A DNA stretch of 64,000 nucleotides from an uncultured Candidatus Melainabacteria bacterium (GCA_934693235.1 CAKUUY010000008.1:1-64000); one strand, 5' to 3'. Positions 53,900-63,260 are shown, counted from the first letter of the stretch. The notes: a model not told the origin generated them from the letters alone. Made by a program: numbers and translations.

Positions 53900-54448
53900 T
53901 TATTGTGCACTTGGAGCTACGTACAATGTAACGTTTCGCCCTTCTAATTGAGGCTTCTTTTCAATAATTACAGGCATGTTTTCCATGTCTTTTAAAAATT
54001 TGTTAGCCAAATCAAATGCGAGGTTTGAGTGTTGCATTTCACGACCTCTCAACATAACAACTATTTTTACTTTGTTGCCTTGGGCAATAAATTTTTCAAT
54101 ACTTTTTATTCTTACTTGATAGTCATGGGTATCAATCTTATAACGAATTTTAATTTCTTTAACATCAACGGTGTGTTGTTTCTTTTTAGCTTCTTTAGCT
54201 CGTTTTTCTAATTCGTATTTATATTTTCCATAATTTAAAATTTTTGCGACAGGAGGTTCTTGGTTTGGGTTAATCAAAACCAAATCCAAATCCGCGTCAT
54301 ATGCCATTTGTAACGCTATGGATGTCTTTACAACTCCTTTATTGTCTCCGTTTTGATCTATTAATCGAACTTCTTTTGCGCGAATTCTTTCATTCATAAT
54401 TGCTTGATTTTTGTTGTTTCTATTGTTTTTGTTATCGTTCGGTGCTAT
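53900..54448 (-). CDS. infC: Translation initiation factor IF-3
   Basis: 182 residues if started at the ATA codon 54448-54446, which follows TAGGAG by 8 bases. The N-terminal domain carries MNERIRAKEVRLID and the C-terminal domain KIRYKIDTHDYQVRIKS. The open frame reaches an ATG at 54511, but that lies upstream of a TACAAT promoter-like box and has no ribosome site; the internal ATG of MNERIR has none either. infC in E. coli starts at AUU, so a rare start would suit self-regulation. rpmI and rplT, its usual partners, do not follow. Confidence 0.9.
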   Translation of the reverse strand: MAPNDNKNNRNNKNQAIMNERIRAKEVRLIDQNGDNKGVVKTSIALQMAYDADLDLVLINPNQEPPVAKILNYGKYKYELEKRAKEAKKKQHTVDVKEIKIRYKIDTHDYQVRIKSIEKFIAQGNKVKIVVMLRGREMQHSNLAFDLANKFLKDMENMPVIIEKKPQLEGRNVTLYVAPSAQ

Positions 54449-54678
54449 TGTCGTATCTCCTATATTGTATTTACAAGTGTTATGGTAGCACAAAAATCGA
54501 TTTTTTTGCATATATTTAGATAAAAAAATTTTGTAACGAAATGTAAAGTTTTTAAAAATATTATCTTAAATCCAATGTTTGTAATTGTTTTAGGCTTTTT
54601 TCTTTAAATTAATGATTAAAGTTTTTTTGAAAAAATCCGTTATATATCATGTCTAATGGATTAATAAAGGAGTTATAT

Positions 54679-54834
54679 ATGTTTATTACAGACAAAGGGA
54701 ATGAAATTGAAACGCAAGAAGTTTTTTTAGATTTGAACAATGGAGAATATCTACAATTTGATATGACATTACAAATGCAGATTTTGTTTGATGATGCCAT
54801 GACGTTTGTATCAAGGGCGGATTTAGATAATTAG
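54679..54834 (+). CDS. Small acidic protein of unknown function
   Basis: 51 residues starting MFITDKGNEIETQEV. AAGGAG at 54667-54672 precedes the ATG by 6 bases and a perfect terminator follows, so it is a complete unit. It is acidic and mixed alpha/beta with no membrane segment. The open frame extends to ATG 54649, which lacks a ribosome site. Confidence 0.65.
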   Translation: MFITDKGNEIETQEVFLDLNNGEYLQFDMTLQMQILFDDAMTFVSRADLDN

Positions 54835-54855
54835 AAAACTAAAATATTTTGAGAT

Positions 54856-54887
54856 AAAGAGAACGTTAAAATTTTAACGTTCTCTTT
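54856..54887 (+). terminator. Terminator with a fully palindromic 32-base hairpin
   Basis: AAAGAGAACGTTAAAA and TTTTAACGTTCTCTTT are perfect complements, followed by T residues. Confidence 0.85.
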
Positions 54888-54965
54888 TTTGTTACAATTT
54901 ATAGAAAAATGTCGATTTTCGTGTAATAATTACATTATTAAAATTGTTGTAAAGAGGGATAATCT

Positions 54966-57083
54966 ATGAATAAATTTGCAAAACTTGCGTGTATTACTTC
55001 TTTAGGGTTATGTACTATCAATCCATGCTTTGCAGGGTTTAAAGAACATTTTGATTTAGGGCAACAATATTTGTCAAATTATCAGTATTCTGGTGCAATT
55101 ACAGAATTTAAGAGTGCTTTGAGGATTAATTATTTGGATAATTCTGCAAGATTAGGACTAATCAATTCATACTTGTCTAGAGCAACATATTATGCAAATA
55201 CAGACCACGATTATAAAAAAGCAGCTGATGATTATCGTGCTGCATTGTTTTACTTAACTATTTATCCTAACGCAAATCAGGTTAAAAACTCTGCGCAAAC
55301 GATAGTTTTGGTTAGCTCAAATTTGAATAAGTGTTTAAATGCAATAGAGTTTGATGCAACAGCAAAAAATAGGTATGCTACCGCAAAACAACTTCGAGCT
55401 GAAGGAAATTTTGCATCTGCCGGTTATGAATTTAATCAAGCATTATCGGATGAAAGTTTTGTTAAAGACTGTTTGCAACAAACTGCGGATATTTTGAAAG
55501 TATTAGGAAATGATCCGAAAGCAGCTGAATATTATAAAAAAGCGGTTGCGGTGGCGCCAAATGATATTTCTTTAAGACTTACTTATGCACAGCTTTTGGA
55601 TAAGCTTGGACAGGAAGATTCTTCTGTAGATGAATACAATTATATTTTGTCAAAAACAACAGATAACAAAGATGTTTTGTACTCTTTGGAAAGAATTTAC
55701 AAGAGAAAATTAGAAGATTCGCCAAATGATGCAGCTATTACGGCAAATTTAGGTGCAATTATGCAAAAAGAGGGAAATTACGATGAAGCTTTGAGATATT
55801 ATTCTAAAGCTGAATATTTAGATCCGTCAAATACAAATACAAGATTAAATGTCGGTACTCTTTATCAGCAAAAAGGTGATTATAAAACAGCAATAACAGC
55901 TTATGATTCAATTTTAATTCTTAATCCTGAAAATGTTCAGGCAAATTTGTATAAAGCTCAGTCTCTTGCTGCGATTGGAGATAAAAAAGCGGCTTTGGAT
56001 TTGTATAAAAAAGTCGCAGCATTAGAACCGGATAATGAAACTGTTCAAGCTGATATGATAAGTTTAGTTAGAGATACTATGACAATTTCGCAGTTTGTTG
56101 AGTATATTAAAAAGAATTATCCGAATAATGCAGGTGATGTTTTGTATGATTATGCGCTTGATTTGCACAAAAAAGATAAGTTAGCGGACGCAGTTAGTTT
56201 ATATAACGAGGTAATTAAGCTTGACAGTAATAATTCTGAAGCTTATGTGAATTTAGCGATTGCTCAAGGTCAAGAAAAGGACTATGATGCGGCTTTAGCG
56301 ACAATTAGTACTGCAAAATCAAAGTTTAGCAATAATTCTCAAATTACGGATACGGAGTTATCATTGAAAGCTCAATATACGGATGAAAAACTTGAAGTTG
56401 CGGCAAATTATTATAACAACAAAGATTACCAAAATGCGATTAATGAATACTTGAAAATCTCGCCGGCAACAGCTGATACAATGTTAGGTATTGCTTCAGC
56501 TTACCAAAACTTAAATAATACAGATAAGGCTATTGAATACTATAAGCAAGCTCTGAATTTAGCTCCTACAAATTCGGATATTGCTTATTATATTGCTGCT
56601 CTTTATGCAGATAAAGAAGATATTGAAAACGCTAATGTTTATGCTCAAAAATCTTTAACATTGAATAAGACAAATAAGCAGGCTCAAGAGTTGGTTAAAA
56701 ATATCTCAGAAAATATAACTGCTCAAAACTTAGACAAGGCTATTGCTTTGTTTGATGTTGGAAAGTATTCGGAAAGTTTGTCATTAATTAATGATATTTT
56801 AGCAAGTGATTCAAAAAATGCGTATGCTTTATACTATAGAGGTATGATTTATGACGCTCAGAAAAATTACAATTCGGCAATCAATGATTATAAAAAAGCA
56901 ATTGGTGTAAATCCTGATTTGATGATTGTAAATTATTTAATTGGTGTAGATTATGACATGCTTGAGCAATACAAAAATGCGATGTCATATTACAAAGCTT
57001 TTACAGCGACATATTCGGAAGACGATGATTATTTGAAATATGCAAAAACAAGAATAAGTGAGCTTGCGCCGTATGTCAAATAA
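54966..57083 (+). CDS. Exported tetratricopeptide-repeat protein
   Basis: 705 residues. A signal peptide (about 1-22, ending in CFA) is followed by a long array of TPR units, for example AGYEFNQAL, PKAAEYYKKAVAVAPND, DEALRYYSKAEYLDPSN and DKAIEYYKQALNLAPTN. It is a periplasmic or outer-membrane scaffold for protein complexes, as in pilus or polysaccharide assembly. It overlaps dusB by 11 bases. GAGGGAT precedes the ATG. Confidence 0.9.
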   Translation: MNKFAKLACITSLGLCTINPCFAGFKEHFDLGQQYLSNYQYSGAITEFKSALRINYLDNSARLGLINSYLSRATYYANTDHDYKKAADDYRAALFYLTIYPNANQVKNSAQTIVLVSSNLNKCLNAIEFDATAKNRYATAKQLRAEGNFASAGYEFNQALSDESFVKDCLQQTADILKVLGNDPKAAEYYKKAVAVAPNDISLRLTYAQLLDKLGQEDSSVDEYNYILSKTTDNKDVLYSLERIYKRKLEDSPNDAAITANLGAIMQKEGNYDEALRYYSKAEYLDPSNTNTRLNVGTLYQQKGDYKTAITAYDSILILNPENVQANLYKAQSLAAIGDKKAALDLYKKVAALEPDNETVQADMISLVRDTMTISQFVEYIKKNYPNNAGDVLYDYALDLHKKDKLADAVSLYNEVIKLDSNNSEAYVNLAIAQGQEKDYDAALATISTAKSKFSNNSQITDTELSLKAQYTDEKLEVAANYYNNKDYQNAINEYLKISPATADTMLGIASAYQNLNNTDKAIEYYKQALNLAPTNSDIAYYIAALYADKEDIENANVYAQKSLTLNKTNKQAQELVKNISENITAQNLDKAIALFDVGKYSESLSLINDILASDSKNAYALYYRGMIYDAQKNYNSAINDYKKAIGVNPDLMIVNYLIGVDYDMLEQYKNAMSYYKAFTATYSEDDDYLKYAKTRISELAPYVK

Positions 57084-58053
57084 TGAAAGAGTAAACAAGT
57101 TAATAGGAGCGCATGTTTCTCTTGCGCCAATGGCTGGAATTACGGATTATGTTCTTAGAACTCTTGTGAGACGATATTCACCAGATGCTCTTTTGACAAC
57201 GGAAATGATAAGTTCTGAATATTTAGCACAAACGTTAAATGGCAGAAGCGGCGTTGAAATTCTTAAACGTGATGAAGATCACTCTCCGATATCATATCAA
57301 ATTAGTGGTCACAAACCCCACATGATGCGACAAGCGGCGGAGTTTTTATCTCAATACGCTGATATGGTTGATATAAATATGGGATGTCCTGTAAAAAAAG
57401 TTGTTGGCGGACAAGATGGTGCAGCGTTGATGAGAAATCCAAAATTAGCAGCTGATTTAGTAAAAGCAGTAAAAGAAGGTACAACCAAGCCGGTTAGTGT
57501 GAAGTTCCGTCTTGGTTATACTGTTGATGAAATGAATTATGTTGAATTTGGGCAAGCTATGCAAGAAGCCGGAGCTGAATTTATAACGATTCATGGAAGA
57601 ACTCGCTCTCAAATGTATTCGGGGCATGCAGATTGGGCTAAAATTAAGGCATTGAAAGAAAATGTAGATATTCCGGTTTTTGCAAACGGGGATATATTGA
57701 CCGTTGATGATGCGATAGAGTGTCTTGATATTTCAGGAGCAGATGGTGTTGCTGTCGGTCGCGGCGCAATCGGAGATCCAACTTTAATCGCAAGGATTGC
57801 CCATTGTTTAAAAAACGGTGAAAAAAGTCCTGTTCCTTCGTTAGAAGAAAGAATTGAAATGTTAAAATTTCATCTTGATGAAGAAATAAAGTTGAGAGGT
57901 GAAAATGTTGCAATCAAGTTTATGAGAAAGTTTTATCCGTATTATTTGGCTGGATTTAAAAATGCAAAAGTTTTGCGTTCTCAGTTGGTAATCGAAGAAA
58001 GTTATGAAAAAATTATAAATAAGTTAAATAATTTAACTTTTGTTAAAGTATAA
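57073..58053 (+). CDS. dusB: tRNA-dihydrouridine synthase, DusB-like
   Basis: 326 residues from ATG 57073. LAPMAGITDYVLR starts the FMN barrel, VDINMGCPVKKVVGGQDGAALM holds the catalytic Cys (in NMGCP), and TIHGRTRSQMYSGHADW and GVAVGRGAIGDP follow. It reduces uridines in the D arm of tRNA using NADPH. The GTG at 57058 is another possible start, but lies within the TPR gene and has no better ribosome site. Overlap with the TPR gene suggests co-transcription. Confidence 0.92.
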   Translation: MSNNERVNKLIGAHVSLAPMAGITDYVLRTLVRRYSPDALLTTEMISSEYLAQTLNGRSGVEILKRDEDHSPISYQISGHKPHMMRQAAEFLSQYADMVDINMGCPVKKVVGGQDGAALMRNPKLAADLVKAVKEGTTKPVSVKFRLGYTVDEMNYVEFGQAMQEAGAEFITIHGRTRSQMYSGHADWAKIKALKENVDIPVFANGDILTVDDAIECLDISGADGVAVGRGAIGDPTLIARIAHCLKNGEKSPVPSLEERIEMLKFHLDEEIKLRGENVAIKFMRKFYPYYLAGFKNAKVLRSQLVIEESYEKIINKLNNLTFVKV

Positions 58054-58115
58054 ATAAAAAATATAGCAAAAATTTTTGTTTACAAGTGTTAAGTTCTTTG
58101 CAAAGGAGAATAATT

Positions 58116-58493
58116 ATGGCAGTTGGAATAAATGCCCCTAAATTAATAGCTTCAAAGGTTCAAGAGTTTAGATCTGTTAATGTTAAAGGTTTACGTTTAA
58201 TAAATCAAAATTTTCATCCGCAAAGTGGTAATTATCCGATTATATCTTCAAGCAAGATATTGGATGGTAATAGTGTAAATTCAGAATATTCAATCAAAAA
58301 ATTTGCAGATGGTACAAGACTTGAAGTGTATAGGATGAAAGATGCAGTCTTGAAGTTTGTTAAAAATAAATTTGGAGAAATAAAGGCTTTTAAATACAGA
58401 GGTACTGGAGAAAAAGCGGATATTCCGCGCGAAAATATTATTGAAAATACAAAATTATCTTTTGCTGCAAAAATTAGAAGATTTTTTGATTAA
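58116..58493 (+). CDS. Lineage-specific small basic protein
   Basis: 125 residues from ATG 58116, after AAAGGAG; the ATG-like codon at 58086 is inside the leader. It contains no membrane segment. The C-terminal half is basic (KFVKNKFGEIKAFKYRG). The leader sequence closely matches the one at 29605. The function is unknown. Confidence 0.65.
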   Translation: MAVGINAPKLIASKVQEFRSVNVKGLRLINQNFHPQSGNYPIISSSKILDGNSVNSEYSIKKFADGTRLEVYRMKDAVLKFVKNKFGEIKAFKYRGTGEKADIPRENIIENTKLSFAAKIRRFFD

Positions 58494-58526
58494 TTCCGGA
58501 TAGTTCATAAATGATTTATAGAAAAA

Positions 58527-58547
58527 GCCCGAGGGGGGGCCTCGGGC
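58527..58547 (-). terminator. Terminator of argS
   Basis: GCCCGAGG and CCTCGGGC form an 8-bp GC stem; on the minus strand it is followed by T residues. The loop holds five G. Confidence 0.75.
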
Positions 58548-58587
58548 AGAAATTTGAGTTATTTATGAAATTGAACTTATATGTTTA

Positions 58588-60330
58588 CTACATCCTTTCT
58601 GGTGCGCTTACTGCAAGAATATCTTCTAATGCATTATGTAGTACTGTTTTGGTTGCCCAAACAAGTGAAATTCTTGCTTTCATCATTTCTTTGTCATTAG
58701 AAATTACTCTATTAGCATTATAGAACGAATGGAATTCACTTGCAAGTTCTTGAACATATCTACATATTGTGTATACTTGTCGAGTTTCTGCAGAATTTTT
58801 TATTACAGATTTGTATTCCTCAAGTTTCAAGATAAGTTTTCTTGCTGTGTCTAATGTCGGCAATACTATTTCTGGTTTAAAATTAGAGATTAGAGAATTT
58901 AATTCTTCTTCTCTCATTGGTGCCGGAGATTTTTCACCTGTTTCTGTGTTTAATTTTTCAGAAATAAGGTGTCTAAGAATAGAACATGCTCTGGCATGGG
59001 CATATTGAACATAAAATACTGGATTTTCATCTGTATTTGTTTTTGCAAGCTCAATGTCAAAATCAAGAGTTGTATCAATATTTCTCATTGACATCCAAAA
59101 ACGAGTTGCATCAACGCCTACTTCGTCAATCAAGTCTTCCAAAGTAACCATGTTCTTACGTTTACCCATTCTTACTTCGTTTCCGTTAACAACAAGGTTA
59201 ACCAACTGGCCTAACAAAACTTCTAATTTATTTGGGTCATAACCTAAAGCTTCAATAGAAGCTTTAACTCGAGCAACATAACCATGGTGATCTGCGCCCC
59301 AAATGTTAATCATTCTATCAAAACCGCGTTGAAGTTTGTCGATATGATAAGCTATGTCGGCAGTCAAATATGTATTTGAACCATCTGCTTTTTTGATTAC
59401 TCTATCTTGATCATCGCCATAATCAGAGGATTTAAACCAATCTGCACCGTCTTTTTGGTAAATTTTTCCGCTTGCTTTCAGTTTATTTACGCATTCTTCG
59501 ACTTTGCCTGATTTGTGTAAAGTAAGCTCTGAGTAAAAATTGTCAAAGTGAACTTTGAAATTATCTAACAATTCTCTTTGTACTTTTTCTTCGTATGCTT
59601 TTGCAAAGTCACAAATTTGTTTGAATGTTTCATCAGCTAAGTGGGTAAATGTTTCAAGAGTTGTTTCAGGATAAGTTTCAAGATATTTTTTAGCTACAGG
59701 AATTAAATAATCTCCAGGGTAGAAATTTTTTCTTTCAACTTCGTCTGTTGGAAAATCGATATCAGAACCAAGTTCTTGTTTAATTCTGATTTCTAAAGAA
59801 TGCCCCAGTTTCTGGATTTGTGAACCGGCATCATTGATATAAAATTCTTGATAAACATCGTGTCCGTAAAATTTTAATAAGTTTGCCAAAACAGAACCCA
59901 TTGCAGCCCAGCGACCGTGACCGATGTGGAACGGTCCCGTAGGATTTGCTGAAACGTATTCAAGAATTATTTTTTCTGTCTTTACATTTTGAGGTTTCCC
60001 AAATTCTTTGGGATTGGTAAAAATTTCATCAACTAAGTTTGAAAGAATTGTTTTACCTGTTTTGAAGTTAATAAACCCTGCAACAACAGAATAATCATTG
60101 TCTTCTTGGTCGATAAATTCAACTATTGCATTGGCAATTTGAGGGGGAGCAATTCTTGCAAAACGAGCTAACGAAGATACATTTACTGCATAGTCACCAA
60201 AATCTGCATTTTTAGGTCGTTCTACAGACAAGCTTCCTTTTGTATATTCTGACATTGAGCCGAGTTTGTTTGCTTCAATGGCTTTTTCGATAGCATTTTC
60301 AACTTTTTCTATAAAATAATCTTTAATCAT
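58588..60330 (-). CDS. argS: Arginyl-tRNA synthetase
   Basis: 580 residues from ATG 60330, which has AGGAG 7 bases before it; the frame is open to 60411 but that start has no ribosome site. VSANPTGPFHIGHGR holds the HIGH motif (135-138), and FYINDAGSQIQKLG and MGKRKNMVTLEDLIDEVGVD are typical ArgS blocks. A C-terminal anticodon-binding helical domain is present. It charges tRNA-Arg; two tRNA-Arg genes lie in this window. Confidence 0.96.
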   Translation of the reverse strand: MIKDYFIEKVENAIEKAIEANKLGSMSEYTKGSLSVERPKNADFGDYAVNVSSLARFARIAPPQIANAIVEFIDQEDNDYSVVAGFINFKTGKTILSNLVDEIFTNPKEFGKPQNVKTEKIILEYVSANPTGPFHIGHGRWAAMGSVLANLLKFYGHDVYQEFYINDAGSQIQKLGHSLEIRIKQELGSDIDFPTDEVERKNFYPGDYLIPVAKKYLETYPETTLETFTHLADETFKQICDFAKAYEEKVQRELLDNFKVHFDNFYSELTLHKSGKVEECVNKLKASGKIYQKDGADWFKSSDYGDDQDRVIKKADGSNTYLTADIAYHIDKLQRGFDRMINIWGADHHGYVARVKASIEALGYDPNKLEVLLGQLVNLVVNGNEVRMGKRKNMVTLEDLIDEVGVDATRFWMSMRNIDTTLDFDIELAKTNTDENPVFYVQYAHARACSILRHLISEKLNTETGEKSPAPMREEELNSLISNFKPEIVLPTLDTARKLILKLEEYKSVIKNSAETRQVYTICRYVQELASEFHSFYNANRVISNDKEMMKARISLVWATKTVLHNALEDILAVSAPERM

Positions 60331-60447
60331 TTTTTTCTCCTGTAGATTCATTCTAGCATGGACAAAGATAAAAGCAAAAATGAAAAATAATCTTTTTTGT
60401 TTGTTATTCACTCAAATAAATGATTTTATTATCAAAAATGTTTGTAA

Positions 60448-60453
60448 TATAAT
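60448..60453 (+). promoter_or_regulatory. -10 box of mgtE
   Basis: TATAAT, ending six bases before ATG 60460. There is no ribosome site, as at uvrB and the cpaE-like gene. Confidence 0.55.
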
Positions 60454-60459
60454 ATCATT

Positions 60460-61827
60460 ATGATGAACGTTCAAAACATTGTAGATAGAATACGCGAAAT
60501 CATTGACGATGAAACTTTAGATCAACTTAAAGAAGAGTTGAACAGTTATCACGTTGCGGATTTGGCTGATATTTTTCAGGCTTTGAAATCTGAAGAAAGA
60601 TTGCAGTGTTTTAAACTATTAGAAATCGATAAAGCTGCTGATTTAATGGAATATTTGCCTCCTCAAATGCAGGTTGAATTGTTAGGAGATGTTGATCAAA
60701 ATTTTGCATCTCAAATTATCACTCGATTGCCTCACGATGCTGCGGCTGACGTATTGGGGGATATGGAGGAAGATGAAAGTGAGACCTATTTAGACAAATT
60801 ACCTCATAAGTTTTCAGAAGAAGTAAGAGAGCTGTTGACCTACAATGAAGATACTGCGGGTGGTATTATGAACCCTGTTGTTCTTACTGTTAATTGTGAT
60901 ATGAGTGTTCAAGATGTCTTAAATCACATCCGAATTAAGGCAGAAGAAGACAATATGGAACTTTATTATGTCTATGTTGTAGACAAACAAAATCACCTCT
61001 TGGGCGTTGTTTCACTGAGAAAACTTTTGACTTCTCCAATTAACCAAAAAGTGGAAGATATAATGATTTCTGACATTGTTAAACTTCATGTTGACGATTA
61101 CAGCGACTACATAATTGATGAATTTATGAAATACCAATATAATGCTTTGCCTGTTGTTGATTTGTATAATAGGTTAAAAGGTATGATTACTTGGGATGAT
61201 GTTCATGATTTGTTTGAAGAAGAAACAACAGAAGAAATTTACCAATCATCTGGTATTTCGACTGAGGTTGTTGATGAAGATGAAATACTATCAGGTAATA
61301 TTTTTCGTTCTATTATGGCGCGAACCCCTTGGTTATTTATTACTTTAATCGGAGAATTTATTGCGGTAAATGTTGGAAATCATTTTGACCATACGTTGCA
61401 AGCTTTACCAATAATCGCGATTTTTATGCCTCTGTTGGCTGGTTTAGGTGGTAACATCGGAACTCAGAGTATTACTTTGATGGTTCGAGGGTTGTCAACA
61501 GGACAAATTACCGTTTCATCAGCTGTTCATCATATTTTAAGAGAGGCTTGCATTGGGTTATTTATTGGTACAATTTTTGGAGTACTTGTTACTCTTGTTT
61601 GTTGGGGATGGCAACATAGTAAAGCTTTAGGGGCTGTTGTTGGTTTGGCTATGGCAATAAATATGACAATAGCTACTATTATTGGTACATTTACACCGTT
61701 TGCTCTAAAAGCAATGAAAGTAGATCCGGCTGTCGCTTCCGGTCCCGTAATTGCGACAACTATTGATGTTTTAGGGTTGGCAATATATTTTACGTTAGTG
61801 TCAACTTTCTTAATTAAAGTTATTTAA
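60460..61827 (+). CDS. mgtE: MgtE-type magnesium transporter
   Basis: 455 residues. The N-terminal superhelical domain contains EYLPPQMQVELLGDV, and two CBS domains (about 135-255) follow GGIMNPVV. The C-terminal membrane domain has five helices, with LPIIAIFMPLLAGLGGNIGTQ at the pore. It is a Mg2+-gated channel in the inner membrane. It is divergent from argS and is probably leaderless. The LCP gene follows 13 bases after the stop. Confidence 0.95.
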   Translation: MMNVQNIVDRIREIIDDETLDQLKEELNSYHVADLADIFQALKSEERLQCFKLLEIDKAADLMEYLPPQMQVELLGDVDQNFASQIITRLPHDAAADVLGDMEEDESETYLDKLPHKFSEEVRELLTYNEDTAGGIMNPVVLTVNCDMSVQDVLNHIRIKAEEDNMELYYVYVVDKQNHLLGVVSLRKLLTSPINQKVEDIMISDIVKLHVDDYSDYIIDEFMKYQYNALPVVDLYNRLKGMITWDDVHDLFEEETTEEIYQSSGISTEVVDEDEILSGNIFRSIMARTPWLFITLIGEFIAVNVGNHFDHTLQALPIIAIFMPLLAGLGGNIGTQSITLMVRGLSTGQITVSSAVHHILREACIGLFIGTIFGVLVTLVCWGWQHSKALGAVVGLAMAINMTIATIIGTFTPFALKAMKVDPAVASGPVIATTIDVLGLAIYFTLVSTFLIKVI

Positions 61828-61840
61828 AAAAGGTAAAGAT

Positions 61841-63172
61841 ATGACAAATCAAACACAGAGAAGAAGAGAATATAGAACACGTAATTTTGTAAAAAGAGCT
61901 AAACAGCAGCAAAGAGAAGAACGTTCTTCTTTTGCTAAGGTTTTTATTGGAATGATTATTGTATTTATTGGTGTAATTTTAAGTATTTTTATTATGGCTG
62001 ATAATGAAAACTTTTTAGAAAATCATTTTGGCGAAGATTCCTTTATTACAAAATTATTCCAAAAACTTACATTAAGTAATCATAACAAGGAGCATGCGGA
62101 TTTTGCTTTGCCTTTTGGATTAAGAAGACAAAACATTCTTTTCTTAGGTGTTGATGCTAGTGGAAATCCAAATGATTTGTGGACAGGGACAAGAACAGAT
62201 ACAATTATTTTAGTAAATGTTGATCCGAGAACCAAGTCAGTAAATGCTCTATCAATTCCACGTGATAGTAAAGTTTATCTTCCGGGGGATAAAGGTGTTA
62301 ATAAAATTAATGCAGCCCACGCTCTTGGTGGTATTGAGATGACAAAACGAACAATTGAAGATACATTGGGCGTTCATATTGATAGATATATTATGGTTCA
62401 TGATGACGCAGTAAAAGAAATCGTAAACGCAATGGATGGTTTGGATGTTTATGTTGAAAAACCTATGCATTATAATGATAATGCAGGTCATCTGCACATT
62501 AATTTCAATAAGGGTGATCATCATTTAGATGGTCAACAAGCTGTGGAATATTTAAGGTTTAGACATGATGCATTGGGAGATATTGGTAGAACTCAACGTC
62601 AACAGTGGCTATTGAGAAGTCTTTTGACCAAAATGAAACAACCATCTACAATTACCAAAATCCCTGATATTATTTCAGTTGCTAAAAAATATGTAAAAAC
62701 AGATATGTCATTTTATGAAATGAGTCAGTATGCAGCACTTACAAAACATATTGATATGGATAAAATAGAAGTGGCTATGCTTCCTGGAGCTCCAAATCAA
62801 AAAGGTTATATCAGTTATTGGATTTTGGATCCTGAAAAAACTCAAGAAGTTGTAAATAGAGTAATTTATAGAGATAATCGAGGAGCTTTTGATGAATCAA
62901 TTCCGGTTACAGCAAGTGTTTTGTCTGCAGACAGAACAAAAGGAAATCAAATGGCCGAAAATTTAAGAGCAGCCGGAATTGATGTAAAATGTACGGGGCA
63001 TACTTCTCGTGCGCATTCTCAATTTGTCGCTCACTCAAGTAAAATAACAAATGACTATTACAATCATTTGACTAAAAAGAATGAAGCATTTGGAGGTTTG
63101 CAGTTCGTTTATGATCCTGTTAATTACCAATGTGGAGAAACAGATTTTACAATTATTTTGTCGGGGAATTAA
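61841..63172 (+). CDS. LytR-CpsA-Psr family protein (glycan-peptidoglycan ligase)
   Basis: 443 residues. A short cytoplasmic tail and one membrane helix (about 30-50) are followed by the LCP domain (about 95-260) with NILFLGVDAS, RTDTIILVNV, IPRDSKVYLPG, FRHDALGDIGRTQRQQW. A LytR_C domain ends the chain (about 345-440). In other bacteria LCP proteins attach anionic glycans to peptidoglycan, with Arg/Asp residues of these motifs binding the pyrophosphate. It fits the polysaccharide genes of this window. AAGGT precedes the ATG. Confidence 0.9.
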   Translation: MTNQTQRRREYRTRNFVKRAKQQQREERSSFAKVFIGMIIVFIGVILSIFIMADNENFLENHFGEDSFITKLFQKLTLSNHNKEHADFALPFGLRRQNILFLGVDASGNPNDLWTGTRTDTIILVNVDPRTKSVNALSIPRDSKVYLPGDKGVNKINAAHALGGIEMTKRTIEDTLGVHIDRYIMVHDDAVKEIVNAMDGLDVYVEKPMHYNDNAGHLHINFNKGDHHLDGQQAVEYLRFRHDALGDIGRTQRQQWLLRSLLTKMKQPSTITKIPDIISVAKKYVKTDMSFYEMSQYAALTKHIDMDKIEVAMLPGAPNQKGYISYWILDPEKTQEVVNRVIYRDNRGAFDESIPVTASVLSADRTKGNQMAENLRAAGIDVKCTGHTSRAHSQFVAHSSKITNDYYNHLTKKNEAFGGLQFVYDPVNYQCGETDFTIILSGN

Positions 63173-63184
63173 TTCTTCGATTTT

Positions 63185-63258
63185 GTGCTTGTAGCTCAGT
63201 TGAATAGAGCGTCGCCCTCCGAAGGCGAAGGTCATGGGTTTGACTCCCATCAAGCACA
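63185..63258 (+). tRNA. tRNA-Arg (anticodon CCG)
   Basis: GTGCTTG pairs with CAAGCAC, the anticodon stem TCGCC/GGCGA holds CTCCGAA (CCG), and the T arm contains TTTGACT. No CCA is encoded. It ends 2 bases before the stop of the convergent gene. Confidence 0.93.
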
Positions 63259-63260
63259 AT

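Noticed and set aside
58535..58539. G run in the argS terminator as a third phase-variable tract
   Set aside because: The G residues are the loop and part of the stem of a terminator hairpin and do not lie in a coding leader.
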